The notes under the pieces were generated by a model, which was not told where the DNA came from, made no database searches, and saw only the letters and a list, made by a program, of their open reading frames with translations. Positions 26,687 to 34,945 of a DNA stretch of 64,000 nt are shown piece after piece; position 1 is the stretch's first letter; each line of letters opens with the position of its first letter. Both the position numbers and the translations under genes were made by a program. Where the stretch lies: positions 310,001 through 374,000 of the forward strand of contig CBDBDZ010000014.1 in the NCBI GenBank assembly GCA_965204215.1. Direction: 5' to 3'. Source of the stretch: CBDBDZ01 sp965204215. GTDB lineage: Bacteria > Pseudomonadota > Gammaproteobacteria > Pseudomonadales > GM7GCV1.

Positions 26687-27016
26687 ATGAATAGTATATT
26701 TGTAGGGAATATGGTCGAAATCATACTTAAGATACATGGTCTAAATTCTGCTGTGTCTTCCGAACAAATTGCAACATTTATAGGTAAGGAAATTGCGAAA
26801 GCGCCAGACTATATGCGCATAGCACTTGTGATATCAGGATGGACGTTTAATAACATTTGTGTATTGTTCTATGGCAAAACATTCAAACGGCTTGCATTCA
26901 ATCAACAGGTTAAAGTGATACATTTTATACAGGCAAAAAATATCCCCCTATTTGGATTGATGGTGCGTTTATATGAATCACTAACCCTTGTAAAAGCACT
27001 AGAGCGAGACCATTGA
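26687..27016 (+). CDS. Small protein coupled to the GMC oxidoreductase (109 aa)
   Basis: A 109-residue protein without a recognised domain. It lacks a signal peptide and is fairly hydrophobic (YMRIALVISGWTFNNICVLF). The stop overlaps the TTG start of the GMC oxidoreductase (TTGA), so the two are translated together. The composition recalls short N-terminal regions found on some large GMC oxidoreductases, so it may be a split-off helper subunit; that is a guess. Its start codon stands directly after element A, which must supply its ribosome binding site. Confidence 0.6.
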   Translation: MNSIFVGNMVEIILKIHGLNSAVSSEQIATFIGKEIAKAPDYMRIALVISGWTFNNICVLFYGKTFKRLAFNQQVKVIHFIQAKNIPLFGLMVRLYESLTLVKALERDH

Positions 27017-28428
27017 AACCTAAATATAAGGTGGTAGTTGTGGGCTCTGGTCCAGGAGGTTCAACTGCTGCTTATTATTTGGCAAAGCGAGGTATTGATG
27101 TGTTGATGTTAGAACAAGGCAGTTACCATAAGCAAAATCGAAAGATTGAATACAGTTCACAAGAAATGTACGATAAATACAAAAATTGTGGGCTTACGGT
27201 GGCTGTTGGCAATGCTATTATTAACTATGCGGAAGGTGCTTGCGTTGGCGGCGGAAGTGAGGTTAATAGTGGGTTATATCACGAAATACCTGAGTCAGTG
27301 CTAAAGGCCTGGGAAGCAAAAAATCATTTGTCCTTTGACAGAAAGCAACTGGCCAATTCTTACCAGGCGATCAAAGCGTTGATCAATGTTTCTTATATGC
27401 CAGAAGATAAAATTCCATTAGCTTCGATAAAAATGAAGCAAGGGGCGCAGCACTTGGGTTGGCAATGCGCTGAAATACCCAGATGGTATCAATATGATAG
27501 TGCAGGCAATGCACTTAGGCAATCTATGACAGAAACACTTATTCCCCAGTACCTTAAAATGGGAGGGGAACTCATTAGTGATACGCAAGTCATCAAGGTC
27601 GATAAGAAAAAACAGCGTAATCAGATTTCATTTGTAACTTTGGACAATAAAGTCAAGTCAGTTGAAACCGATTATGTGTTCTTTGCAGCAGGTGCAATTG
27701 ATACACCTTTATTACTTAAAAATAGTGGTCTTAGCAAGAGGGCGGGGCAAACTTTAAAAATGCATCCATCCTTTAAATTTACTGCCTTGTTTGATGAACG
27801 GGTTAATTTCCCTGATATGGGTATTCCAGTGCATCAGGTTAAAGAGCATTCTCCTGACATTTCATTAGGATGCTCAATCAGCAGCAAAGCTTTTATTGCC
27901 CTTGCTCTTAATGATAGCAGGAGCATGAGCTATTTAGACCAATGGCAAAATATGGCTACTTACTATTCGATGATTTCCCCCACTGGACGCGGCAATGTGA
28001 TAAAAATACCAGGCTTTCAATCACCATGGGTTACGTTCAATTTGTCAAAAGAAGACAGGCGATACTTGCGCCAAAGTATACTTTATTTGGGAGAGTTGTT
28101 ATTTGCATCTAATGCAGCTAAAATTTTCCCTTCTGCTAATGTTACAGGTCCCATTGAATCCATTAAACAACTACACGATTCTATTGATATACTGGTAAAT
28201 AAAATGAATTTAATGACAATTCATTTGTTTGCATCAGTGGCCATGGGAGACCTTAAAGCAGGCTTTGAATTATCGCCCGATGGCTACCTGTGGAATGATA
28301 ATAGCATCTATGTCAGCGATGGTTCAATGTTATGTGATTCGCCCAGCGTTAATCCACAGGGAACTATTATGGCGTTGGCCCGTATGAATGTTTTAAAATT
28401 TATCGAGCGCATGAAAAATGAATTTTGA
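27013..28428 (+). CDS. GMC-family FAD-dependent oxidoreductase
   Basis: A 471-residue flavoprotein. The N-terminal dinucleotide motif VVGSGPGGSTAAYYLAKRG ends with an acidic strand (VLMLEQG). A GGGSEVNSG segment corresponds to the FAD-contact region, AAGAIDTPLLLKNSG to the family signature, and DGSMLCDSPSVNPQGT to the C-terminal flavin/active-site region. It could oxidise C2' of a polyprenyl-phosphoryl ribose, a step done by DprE1 in mycobacteria, with an adjacent SDR as reductase. Sugar alcohol or sterol-like substrates are alternatives. The start is TTG overlapping the upstream gene, and the end overlaps the next. Confidence 0.8.
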   Translation: MKPKYKVVVVGSGPGGSTAAYYLAKRGIDVLMLEQGSYHKQNRKIEYSSQEMYDKYKNCGLTVAVGNAIINYAEGACVGGGSEVNSGLYHEIPESVLKAWEAKNHLSFDRKQLANSYQAIKALINVSYMPEDKIPLASIKMKQGAQHLGWQCAEIPRWYQYDSAGNALRQSMTETLIPQYLKMGGELISDTQVIKVDKKKQRNQISFVTLDNKVKSVETDYVFFAAGAIDTPLLLKNSGLSKRAGQTLKMHPSFKFTALFDERVNFPDMGIPVHQVKEHSPDISLGCSISSKAFIALALNDSRSMSYLDQWQNMATYYSMISPTGRGNVIKIPGFQSPWVTFNLSKEDRRYLRQSILYLGELLFASNAAKIFPSANVTGPIESIKQLHDSIDILVNKMNLMTIHLFASVAMGDLKAGFELSPDGYLWNDNSIYVSDGSMLCDSPSVNPQGTIMALARMNVLKFIERMKNEF

Positions 28429-29479
28429 TTTTGATCAGGTATTTATAACAGGTTCAAATGGTTGGCTGGGTCGAATGTTAACGAGGTCATTTTTCGTTGA
28501 CGATGAGCAGTGTATTGTTGTCAGTAAAAAAAATAATCTGGATGTTTTTTGTTTCATTCATCACAGTGAAAATGGCAGTTATCTGCAATCCATTTCTCCC
28601 AGTATTCAAATATCTAAAGGTGATATCACACAAAGGCAAGATTGTCAGGCGTTTATAAGCCGTGCAAAGGAAGGCAAAAAATTATTAGTTCATACTGCCG
28701 GGATAATACACCCTCAAAAAATCAAAGATTTTTATCAGGTTAATGTTCAAGGCACACGCGATATGGTTGATAGTGCCATTGCTCAGAATTTTGATAAAAT
28801 CATTGTCATTTCATCGAATTCACCCTGCGGCAATAATACAGGTGTAAACGAAAAATTTACCGAGCAATCACCTTATAACCCTTATATGCACTATGGGAAA
28901 TCAAAAATGCAGATGGAGTTGTATTTGCAGCGGAAAATAGCAGAAAATGCCAATATCAGTATTATCAGGCCTCCCTGGTTTTATGGAGAAAGTATGCCCG
29001 ACAGGCAATTGTTATTTTACAATATGATTATTAAGGGACAATTTCCTATTGTTGGCAGTGGCGACAATGTGCGCTCGATTGCCAATGTTAAAAATATTGT
29101 TCAGGGTATTATACTGGCAGCTATAAAACCTGAATCGAAAGGTCAAACTTATTGGATTGCGGATGAGCACAGCCCAAGTATGAACGAAATGATTAGCACC
29201 ATCCAAAAGGTATTTGAACAAGAATTTAATGTTAGTTGTAAGCCTAATAAGGTTAAATTACCCTACATCGTTGGACAGGTTGCAGAATTAGTGGATAAGT
29301 TATTGCAGTTCGTCGGTATATACGTACAAAAAATCCATGTGCTTTCGGAAATGAACAAAACCATTGCCTGTGATATATCCAAAGCCAGACAAGAGCTGGG
29401 ATACTCGCCAAAAATTGATTTATATCAAGGAACCTCAGCGGCGTATCATGAATATTTGGCCAACAATAATGAAAAATAA
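28418..29479 (+). CDS. NAD-dependent epimerase/dehydratase family SDR (first of pair)
   Basis: A 353-residue extended SDR: Rossmann motif FITGSNGWLGRML, HTAGIIHP, a VISSNSPCG strand, and YGKSK as the YxxxK catalytic motif (in MHYGKSKMQ). RPPWFYGES is the usual substrate-domain turn. It overlaps the GMC gene by 11 bp and the next SDR by 11 bp. It may be the keto-reductase or epimerase partner of the GMC enzyme. Substrate not determinable. Confidence 0.75.
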   Translation: MNFDFDQVFITGSNGWLGRMLTRSFFVDDEQCIVVSKKNNLDVFCFIHHSENGSYLQSISPSIQISKGDITQRQDCQAFISRAKEGKKLLVHTAGIIHPQKIKDFYQVNVQGTRDMVDSAIAQNFDKIIVISSNSPCGNNTGVNEKFTEQSPYNPYMHYGKSKMQMELYLQRKIAENANISIIRPPWFYGESMPDRQLLFYNMIIKGQFPIVGSGDNVRSIANVKNIVQGIILAAIKPESKGQTYWIADEHSPSMNEMISTIQKVFEQEFNVSCKPNKVKLPYIVGQVAELVDKLLQFVGIYVQKIHVLSEMNKTIACDISKARQELGYSPKIDLYQGTSAAYHEYLANNNEK

Positions 29480-30509
29480 AACGGTTTTAATTACAGGCGG
29501 TTCTGGCTATTTTGGTGAAGTGCTAGTCAAAAAGCTTTTAGAAAGAAATTTCCATTGCAGAGTGTTTGACTTGAACGAGCCGGACCCATCGCTAAAGAAC
29601 CGTATAGAGTTTCATCAAGGTGATATTCGCAATGCCAAAGCGGTTGATGCTGCTTGCCAGGAAGTGGACTATATCTTTCATAATGTGGCTCAAGTTCCTC
29701 TTGCCAAGAATAAACAATTATTCGAATCGGTAAATAATCAGGGCACAATGAATATTCTTGAAAGCAGTAAAAAGAATCGGTGTCAACACCTGGTATTTAC
29801 TTCTTCGTCTGCCATATTCGGTGTTCCCAGGTCTAATCCAGTCATAGAATCAACACAACCCACTCCTATGGAGGCCTATGGGCAGGCTAAGCTAAAAGGT
29901 GAGCAAGCCTGTCTTCAGTGCGAGCAATATTTTAATGTTACTATCATTCGACCCAGAACCATTCTCGGGCATGGGCGATTGGGGATTTTTCAAATTCTAT
30001 TTGAATGGATTTATCAAAATAAGAATGTTCCTGTGTTTGATGGTGGCTTTAATATTTACCAGTTTGTTCATGCCGATGACTTGGCAGAGGCCTGTATTTT
30101 AAGTGTTGAAAAACAACAAAGTGGAATATTTAATATAGGGGCTGCACAATTTGGTAGCATGAGGGATGTATTACAAAACCTGATTGATTACTCTGGTAAA
30201 AATTCAAAAATCAAATCGTTGCCAAGTGCAGTTTTTACCCCTTTAATGAAATTATCAAGTGCTATTGGGTTGTCGCCACTAAGCGCATATCACTCTTTAA
30301 TGTATGGAAAGTCGCTCTATTTTGATATTGATAAGGCTAGAACGTCACTAGGGTGGACACCGCAATACTCCAGCAATGAAATGATGATTGAAAGTTATCA
30401 ATGGTATTTGAATAATCGAGAGAGTATTTTGAATCCACAGCAGCAGCAGAGTAGACATAAGTCACAGGTGAAGCAAAGAGCTTTATCATTATTGAGTCGG
30501 TTAATTTAA
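29469..30509 (+). CDS. NAD-dependent epimerase/dehydratase family SDR (second of pair)
   Basis: A 346-residue extended SDR with LITGGSGYFGEVLVKKL, FTSSSAIFG, catalytic YGQAK, and RPRTILGHG. ATG 29469 is taken as the start because it begins right before the Rossmann strand; a longer frame from 29364 would overlap the previous gene by over 100 bases. The TAA stop is part of a TTTAA site that was the target of a family B element starting at the next base. Likely an epimerase or reductase in the same sugar pathway. Confidence 0.75.
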   Translation: MKNKTVLITGGSGYFGEVLVKKLLERNFHCRVFDLNEPDPSLKNRIEFHQGDIRNAKAVDAACQEVDYIFHNVAQVPLAKNKQLFESVNNQGTMNILESSKKNRCQHLVFTSSSAIFGVPRSNPVIESTQPTPMEAYGQAKLKGEQACLQCEQYFNVTIIRPRTILGHGRLGIFQILFEWIYQNKNVPVFDGGFNIYQFVHADDLAEACILSVEKQQSGIFNIGAAQFGSMRDVLQNLIDYSGKNSKIKSLPSAVFTPLMKLSSAIGLSPLSAYHSLMYGKSLYFDIDKARTSLGWTPQYSSNEMMIESYQWYLNNRESILNPQQQQSRHKSQVKQRALSLLSRLI

Positions 30510-30683
30510 CCCAGATTATGCATTAGAAACCTGCTACATCCAAAAATGACTTCAAAAATATCAGCTTGCTCGAAAAATAATACTCACCATAGCCCTGCTA
30601 TGTCTCCGCTTATTTTTCTTGCGCGAACTACTGTTTTTATTACCATTTTTGCCTTCGCTACAATTTCTGATGCATAATCTGGG
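30510..30683 (+). mobile_element. Family B MITE-like element, copy 1
   Basis: A 174-bp element with terminal repeats CCCAGATTATGCATTA and TGCATAATCTGGG. The flanks are TTTAA (30505–30509, containing the stop of the previous gene) and TGTAA, a near-perfect duplication. The interior has CTTGCTCGAAAAATAAT and TTTTTCTTGCGCGA inverted segments. It fills the gap before the HAD gene. Confidence 0.88.
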
Positions 30684-30694
30684 TGTAATGTAAA

Positions 30695-31282
30695 ATGAAG
30701 CTATACCTGTTTGATTTTGATGGAACCTTAACGGAAAAGGATTCCATGCGATGTTTTGTTCGGCATACAATACCTGTCGCCAGAAGGTTACTGGCTGTTT
30801 TGCGATTTTCAGTATATATTGCCTTGTTTTTCTTGAAGCTTTACCCCAGTGGTAAACTCAAAGAAAAGTATTTGACATTTCTATTTAAAAACAAAACAAA
30901 AGCGCAATTGGAATCGGAAGCAGAGGATTTTGCGCGTTGCTTCAAAGCATATTTTTTTAGCGATGCATTAGCCAAAATTAAACAATTGCAAAGCAATAAC
31001 GCTGCCGAGCTATGTATAGTTAGTGCATCCCTGGATATCTGGTTAAACCCTATTGCCAGTCAACTTGGTATTCCTTTAATATGTACGGAATCTGCTTTTA
31101 ACAATAATCGGTTTGTCGGTTTTAAAAGTAAAAATTGTTATGGTCCTGAAAAGGTTAATCGCATTCTTCAAAGGTATAACATAGATGACTATTCAGAAAT
31201 TTACGCCTTTGGCGATTCATCAGGAGACAGGGAAATGCTAAATTTTGCAGATAAAGGGTACTTTAAATATTTTAAGCAATAA
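30695..31282 (+). CDS. HAD-IB family phosphatase
   Basis: A 195-residue SerB-like HAD hydrolase: nucleophile motif I DFDGTLT (D7, D9), motif II Ser in CIVSASLD, motif III Lys near GPEKVN, and motif IV FGDSSGDREML. The cap is small and hydrophobic (LLAVLRFSVYIALFFLKLY), suggesting membrane or lipid association. In polyprenyl-phospho-arabinose synthesis the phosphoribose-lipid must be dephosphorylated before oxidation, and UbiA–HAD fusions are known, so that role is plausible. Another phosphomonoesterase role is possible. Confidence 0.78.
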   Translation: MKLYLFDFDGTLTEKDSMRCFVRHTIPVARRLLAVLRFSVYIALFFLKLYPSGKLKEKYLTFLFKNKTKAQLESEAEDFARCFKAYFFSDALAKIKQLQSNNAAELCIVSASLDIWLNPIASQLGIPLICTESAFNNNRFVGFKSKNCYGPEKVNRILQRYNIDDYSEIYAFGDSSGDREMLNFADKGYFKYFKQ

Positions 31283-31333
31283 ACATTATGAGAGCTTCGG
31301 TTAATTCATGTTTGAAGAACCTCCTTACTTTAA

Positions 31334-31507
31334 CCCAAATTATGCATTAGCAATCTATTACACACAATAATGACTTCAAAAACAGGCGCTTGCTCGAAAA
31401 ATAATACTCACCATAGGGTGGCTATGCCTGCGTTTATTGTTCTTGCGCGAGCACCTGTTTTCATTGCCATTTTTGTGTTCATTACGAAGTCTAATGCATA
31501 ATCTGGG
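31334..31507 (+). mobile_element. Family B MITE-like element, copy 2
   Basis: 174 bp, ends CCCAAATTATGCATTAG and CTAATGCATAATCTGGG, with a perfect TTTAA duplication on both sides (31329–31333 and 31508–31512). This is the clearest B copy for defining element boundaries. Confidence 0.93.
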
Positions 31508-31612
31508 TTTAACGCGATACACGTTATCAAAAACTTTGTGACGAAATAGGGTAGTATGAGTATAAAAGAATTTCATTGCAAAGACCTCGTTATATAACTC
31601 CGTGTATTTGGC

Positions 31613-31641
31613 TTATTAAAAATGATATTTTGGAGTATAAT
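31613..31641 (+). promoter_or_regulatory. Possible sigma-70 promoter upstream of the PhyH gene
   Basis: TTATTA (31613–31618), 17-bp spacer, perfect TATAAT (31636–31641), with the gene starting at 31680. The leader would be about 32 bases. The -35 box is a moderate match. It would drive the PhyH–fnlABC segment independently of the upstream genes. Confidence 0.45.
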
Positions 31642-31679
31642 AGTGTTTTGGTTTGATATTACCACCTACTAGTTAACGA

Positions 31680-32573
31680 ATGAGTTATCTCAACGAATTT
31701 AAAGCTTATCCGCAACAAATTCCACACCATTTGATTGAACAATTGCTGGAAATTCATCAACAATTTAAAGTGAGCAGGCGTTCCATCTTTCGAGCTCAAG
31801 GCACTACTAATTTTGAATTTCCTGTACTTGATGCGTATGGCAATCAAATCAATTCTATTCAAAACCCTCATATACAAGGTTATAACTCTAAATTTCGCCG
31901 CGCTATTGAAGCCATTATTTTTCACAGTTCGGTGAGTGACTGTCTAACTGACTTTACCAATAGTGAAAAGCATGTCAATTACCAGTCAATGTTGTTTGAT
32001 AAAAGCACGGGTACAAAATTACATCAAGATACCTGGTATCTTGACACCAGTCCAGCAGGAAGTCTGGTCGGTGTCTGGTTTGCATTAGAAGATATAGATG
32101 CTGATGCAGGTGCTTTTTGTTTGTACTCTAATTCTCCCAGGCGGCGTGTTGAATTTGAAGATTATAACTTTGACAACCTTGAAAATGATAATAATTTCAG
32201 GCAAGACTTTCCGCAGGCCAAGCGCTTTGATTTTCTGCCCAGGAAGGGTGATATTTTGATATGGAACAGTTTTGTTGTACATGGTGCCCATAAACCCAGT
32301 TCTGATTTTAAAACCCGTAAATCTTTAACAGCTCATTTTTATCCAGATGCCGCGCAGGTACAGGCTCAACCCATAAAGCGCTTTTTTAGTATATATGAAC
32401 ATGACAAGCCAAAACCAACCAGCAACCCTATGCTAACCAAAGCGGCTACTATTAACCCTTTTATTTATAGCAGTATTTGTTTATTGGCACAGAAGGCAGG
32501 GGGTATAACCAATTTAATGATTCGCGATAAAACTGCCGATCAAGCCATTTCGGAAATTCGCCAGCTTGATTAA
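31680..32573 (+). CDS. Phytanoyl-CoA dioxygenase (PhyH) family protein
   Basis: A 297-residue Fe(II)/2-oxoglutarate oxygenase. The iron facial triad is visible as H115-x-D117 (LHQDTWYLD) and H201 (VVHGAH), with R213 (KTRKSLTAHF) suited to bind 2-oxoglutarate. It would hydroxylate a small molecule, sugar or lipid-linked intermediate. Nothing in the locus fixes its substrate. The next gene begins 23 bp downstream. Confidence 0.78.
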   Translation: MSYLNEFKAYPQQIPHHLIEQLLEIHQQFKVSRRSIFRAQGTTNFEFPVLDAYGNQINSIQNPHIQGYNSKFRRAIEAIIFHSSVSDCLTDFTNSEKHVNYQSMLFDKSTGTKLHQDTWYLDTSPAGSLVGVWFALEDIDADAGAFCLYSNSPRRRVEFEDYNFDNLENDNNFRQDFPQAKRFDFLPRKGDILIWNSFVVHGAHKPSSDFKTRKSLTAHFYPDAAQVQAQPIKRFFSIYEHDKPKPTSNPMLTKAATINPFIYSSICLLAQKAGGITNLMIRDKTADQAISEIRQLD

Positions 32574-32596
32574 CCAATAATATGACATACTGTACA

Positions 32597-33619
32597 ATGT
32601 TTACTGACAAAGTGTTACTTATTACAGGAGGTACTGGCTCCTTTGGCACTACGGTTTTGAACCGGTTTTTAAATACAGATATTGCGGAAATTCGCATATT
32701 CAGTCGTGATGAAAAAAAACAGGATGACATGCGCAAACACTTTAATCATAGCAAAATAAAATTTTATCTAGGTGATGTCAGGGACTATCAAAGTATTTTA
32801 AACGCCTCCAGAGGAGTCGATTATATTTTCCATGCAGCGGCGTTGAAACAGGTACCTTCCTGCGAATTTTATCCAATGGAAGCGATAAAAACCAATGTCA
32901 TCGGTACAGAAAACGTATTGGAAGCTGCCATTCAAAACGCAGTTAAAAGAGTTGTGTGTTTAAGTACAGACAAGGCGGTTTATCCCGTTAATGCGATGGG
33001 CATTTCTAAAGCCATGATGGAAAAAGTGATGGTGGCAAAATCACGAAACTTAAACCACAGTGAAACGGTTATATCAGGAACCCGATACGGAAACGTCATG
33101 GCGTCGCGTGGTTCAGTCATACCACTTTTTGTTGAACAAATAAGAACTGGAGAGGCGTTGACGATAACCGACCCTGACATGACACGGTTTATGATGGCTC
33201 TGCCTGAGGCGGTCGATTTGGTACTATTTGCGTTTGAAAACGGTAACAATGGAGACTTATTTATTCAAAAAGCTCCCGCTGTAACAATAGGAATACTAGC
33301 GCAAGCTTTGATTCGTATTTTAGATAAGCCCAATCATCCAATTAAAGTAATAGGAACTCGTCATGGCGAAAAGCTATACGAGACATTACTCAGCAAGGAG
33401 GAAATGTTAAAGTCTGTTGATTATGGTGATTACTATAAAGTTGCACCAGATTTGCGCGACTTAAACTATTCCAGGTACTTTGAGCAGGGAGATGAAAATA
33501 TATCACAGATGGAAGATTATAATTCTCATAACACGAAACAGTTAGATATTGACGAAATGATAGAAATGCTCATGAAACTGGACTATATCAAGAGTATTTT
33601 AACCCAAATTATGCATTAG
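32597..33619 (+). CDS. fnlA: UDP-N-acetylglucosamine 4,6-dehydratase/5-epimerase FnlA (CapE/WbjB)
   Basis: A 340-residue SDR: LLITGGTGSFGTTVLNRFL, IFSRDEKKQDDMR, AAALKQVPSCEFYPMEA, STDKAVYPVNAMGISK (Asp-Lys with Met in place of Tyr), and TRYGNVMASRGSV. This is the FnlA/CapE signature; the enzyme starts UDP-L-FucNAc synthesis by dehydration and C5 epimerisation. ATG 32597 matches the family start (MFTDK). The final codons TQIMH and the TAG stop are supplied by the family B element inserted at 33603. Confidence 0.93.
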   Translation: MFTDKVLLITGGTGSFGTTVLNRFLNTDIAEIRIFSRDEKKQDDMRKHFNHSKIKFYLGDVRDYQSILNASRGVDYIFHAAALKQVPSCEFYPMEAIKTNVIGTENVLEAAIQNAVKRVVCLSTDKAVYPVNAMGISKAMMEKVMVAKSRNLNHSETVISGTRYGNVMASRGSVIPLFVEQIRTGEALTITDPDMTRFMMALPEAVDLVLFAFENGNNGDLFIQKAPAVTIGILAQALIRILDKPNHPIKVIGTRHGEKLYETLLSKEEMLKSVDYGDYYKVAPDLRDLNYSRYFEQGDENISQMEDYNSHNTKQLDIDEMIEMLMKLDYIKSILTQIMH

Positions 33620-33776
33620 AAATCTACTACATTCAAAAATGACTTCAAAAACATCAGCTTGCTCGAAAAATAATGCTCACCATAGCCCTGCTATGTTTCC
33701 GCTTATTTTTCTTGCGCGAGCTACTGTTTTTATTGCCATTTTTGCCTTCGCTACGATTTCTAATGCATAATTTGGG
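33603..33776 (+). mobile_element. Family B MITE-like element, copy 3
   Basis: 174 bp, ends CCCAAATTATGCATTAG and TGCATAATTTGGG, with a perfect TTTAA duplication (33598–33602 and 33777–33781). The left 17 bases form the end of the fnlA reading frame. It lies between fnlA and fnlB, genes normally tightly coupled. Confidence 0.93.
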
Positions 33777-33802
33777 TTTAAGCAATTAAATAAATCATTT
33801 TT

Positions 33803-34918
33803 GTGTCGAAGAAACATATTCTAGTTACAGGTAGCAACGGATTTATAGGGAAAAATCTGGTGCAGCACTTATCTCGATATAATGATTTTGAAGTGATTAC
33901 TTTTAATCGCACTCATTCCAGTGAACAATTACAAGCAAAAATTAATCAGGCAGACTGTATTGTGCATTTAGCGGCGGTCAATCGACCAGAAAAAGAGTCT
34001 GCTTTTCAAACGGATAATGTGGAGCTAACCAGGCAAATATGTCAGTTTGCAGGGCAAACCGGGAAAAACATACCCATTATTTTTAGTTCTTCTACACAGG
34101 TTAAAGAGTTAAATTTTTATGCATCAAGTAAGGTTTCAGCAGAAACGCTACTAAAAGAATACAAAGCAACAACAGGCTCAGATGTATTTAATTATCGGTT
34201 GCCAGGCGTTTTTGGAAAGTGGTCTAAACCAAATTACAATACTGTTGTGGCTACATTTTGTTACAACATATTTCATGATTTACCCATCCAGATCAATAAC
34301 CCTGATACGGAGCTTACACTGGTGTATATTGATGATGTTATTCACCATTTCATTGAAGCTATTTCAGGTAATATCGACATTACAGATGCCAAAGTAGAAC
34401 CCGAGTACAAGATAACTTTGGGTGAATTGGTCAGTAAAATTCGGAGTTATAAAGCTAGTAGAGAGACATTGGTTACACCACATGTAGGTGTCGGAATTGA
34501 TAGAGCCTTATATGCAACCTATTTAAGTTTTATTCCAGCCAGAGATTTTTGCTATACACTGACAAGGCACACAGACAACAGAGGTGATTTTAGCGAGATA
34601 CTAAAAACGAGAGAAAGTGGACAGTTTTCCTTTTTTACCGCCAGTGAAGGCATGACACGTGGCGGGCATTTTCACCACACCAAAAATGAAAAATTTTTAG
34701 TGGTTCAAGGGCAGGCACGTTTTCGTTTTAAGCATTTAGTCAATAATGATTTTCATGAAGTTGTTACCTCAGGAAAAGCGTTGGAAGTTGTGGAAACCGT
34801 ACCTGGCTGGACACATGACATTACCAATGTAGGTACTGGAGAATTGCTGGTATTGCTGTGGTCGAATGAAATTTTTGACCCTGAAAACCCTGACACCTAT
34901 AATTGCCCTATTGAATAA
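33803..34918 (+). CDS. fnlB: UDP-sugar 3-epimerase/C4-reductase FnlB (CapF/WbjC)
   Basis: A 371-residue bifunctional enzyme: N-terminal SDR (LVTGSNGFIGKNLV, HLAAVNRP, YASSK) and a C-terminal cupin domain with metal ligands in GGHFHHTKNEKFLVV. In UDP-L-FucNAc synthesis the cupin epimerises C3 and the SDR reduces C4. The start is GTG. It is separated from fnlA by element B but keeps the standard order. Confidence 0.92.
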   Translation: MSKKHILVTGSNGFIGKNLVQHLSRYNDFEVITFNRTHSSEQLQAKINQADCIVHLAAVNRPEKESAFQTDNVELTRQICQFAGQTGKNIPIIFSSSTQVKELNFYASSKVSAETLLKEYKATTGSDVFNYRLPGVFGKWSKPNYNTVVATFCYNIFHDLPIQINNPDTELTLVYIDDVIHHFIEAISGNIDITDAKVEPEYKITLGELVSKIRSYKASRETLVTPHVGVGIDRALYATYLSFIPARDFCYTLTRHTDNRGDFSEILKTRESGQFSFFTASEGMTRGGHFHHTKNEKFLVVQGQARFRFKHLVNNDFHEVVTSGKALEVVETVPGWTHDITNVGTGELLVLLWSNEIFDPENPDTYNCPIE

Positions 34919-34945
34919 TGACTTTAATCTTAATGATGCACTGAT

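Larger units (their letters stand above)
31283..31679 (+). other. 397-bp intergenic region: element B plus promoter
   Basis: This gap contains 51 bp of unassigned sequence, a complete family B element (31334–31507), then about 170 bp of AT-rich DNA with a likely promoter (31613–31641) for the PhyH gene. No further gene was recognised. Confidence 0.7.

Noticed and set aside
26488..26694. 68-codon frame within element A copy 3
   Set aside because: It is inside a MITE whose other copies do not keep the frame, and its end overlaps the start of a better gene in another frame.
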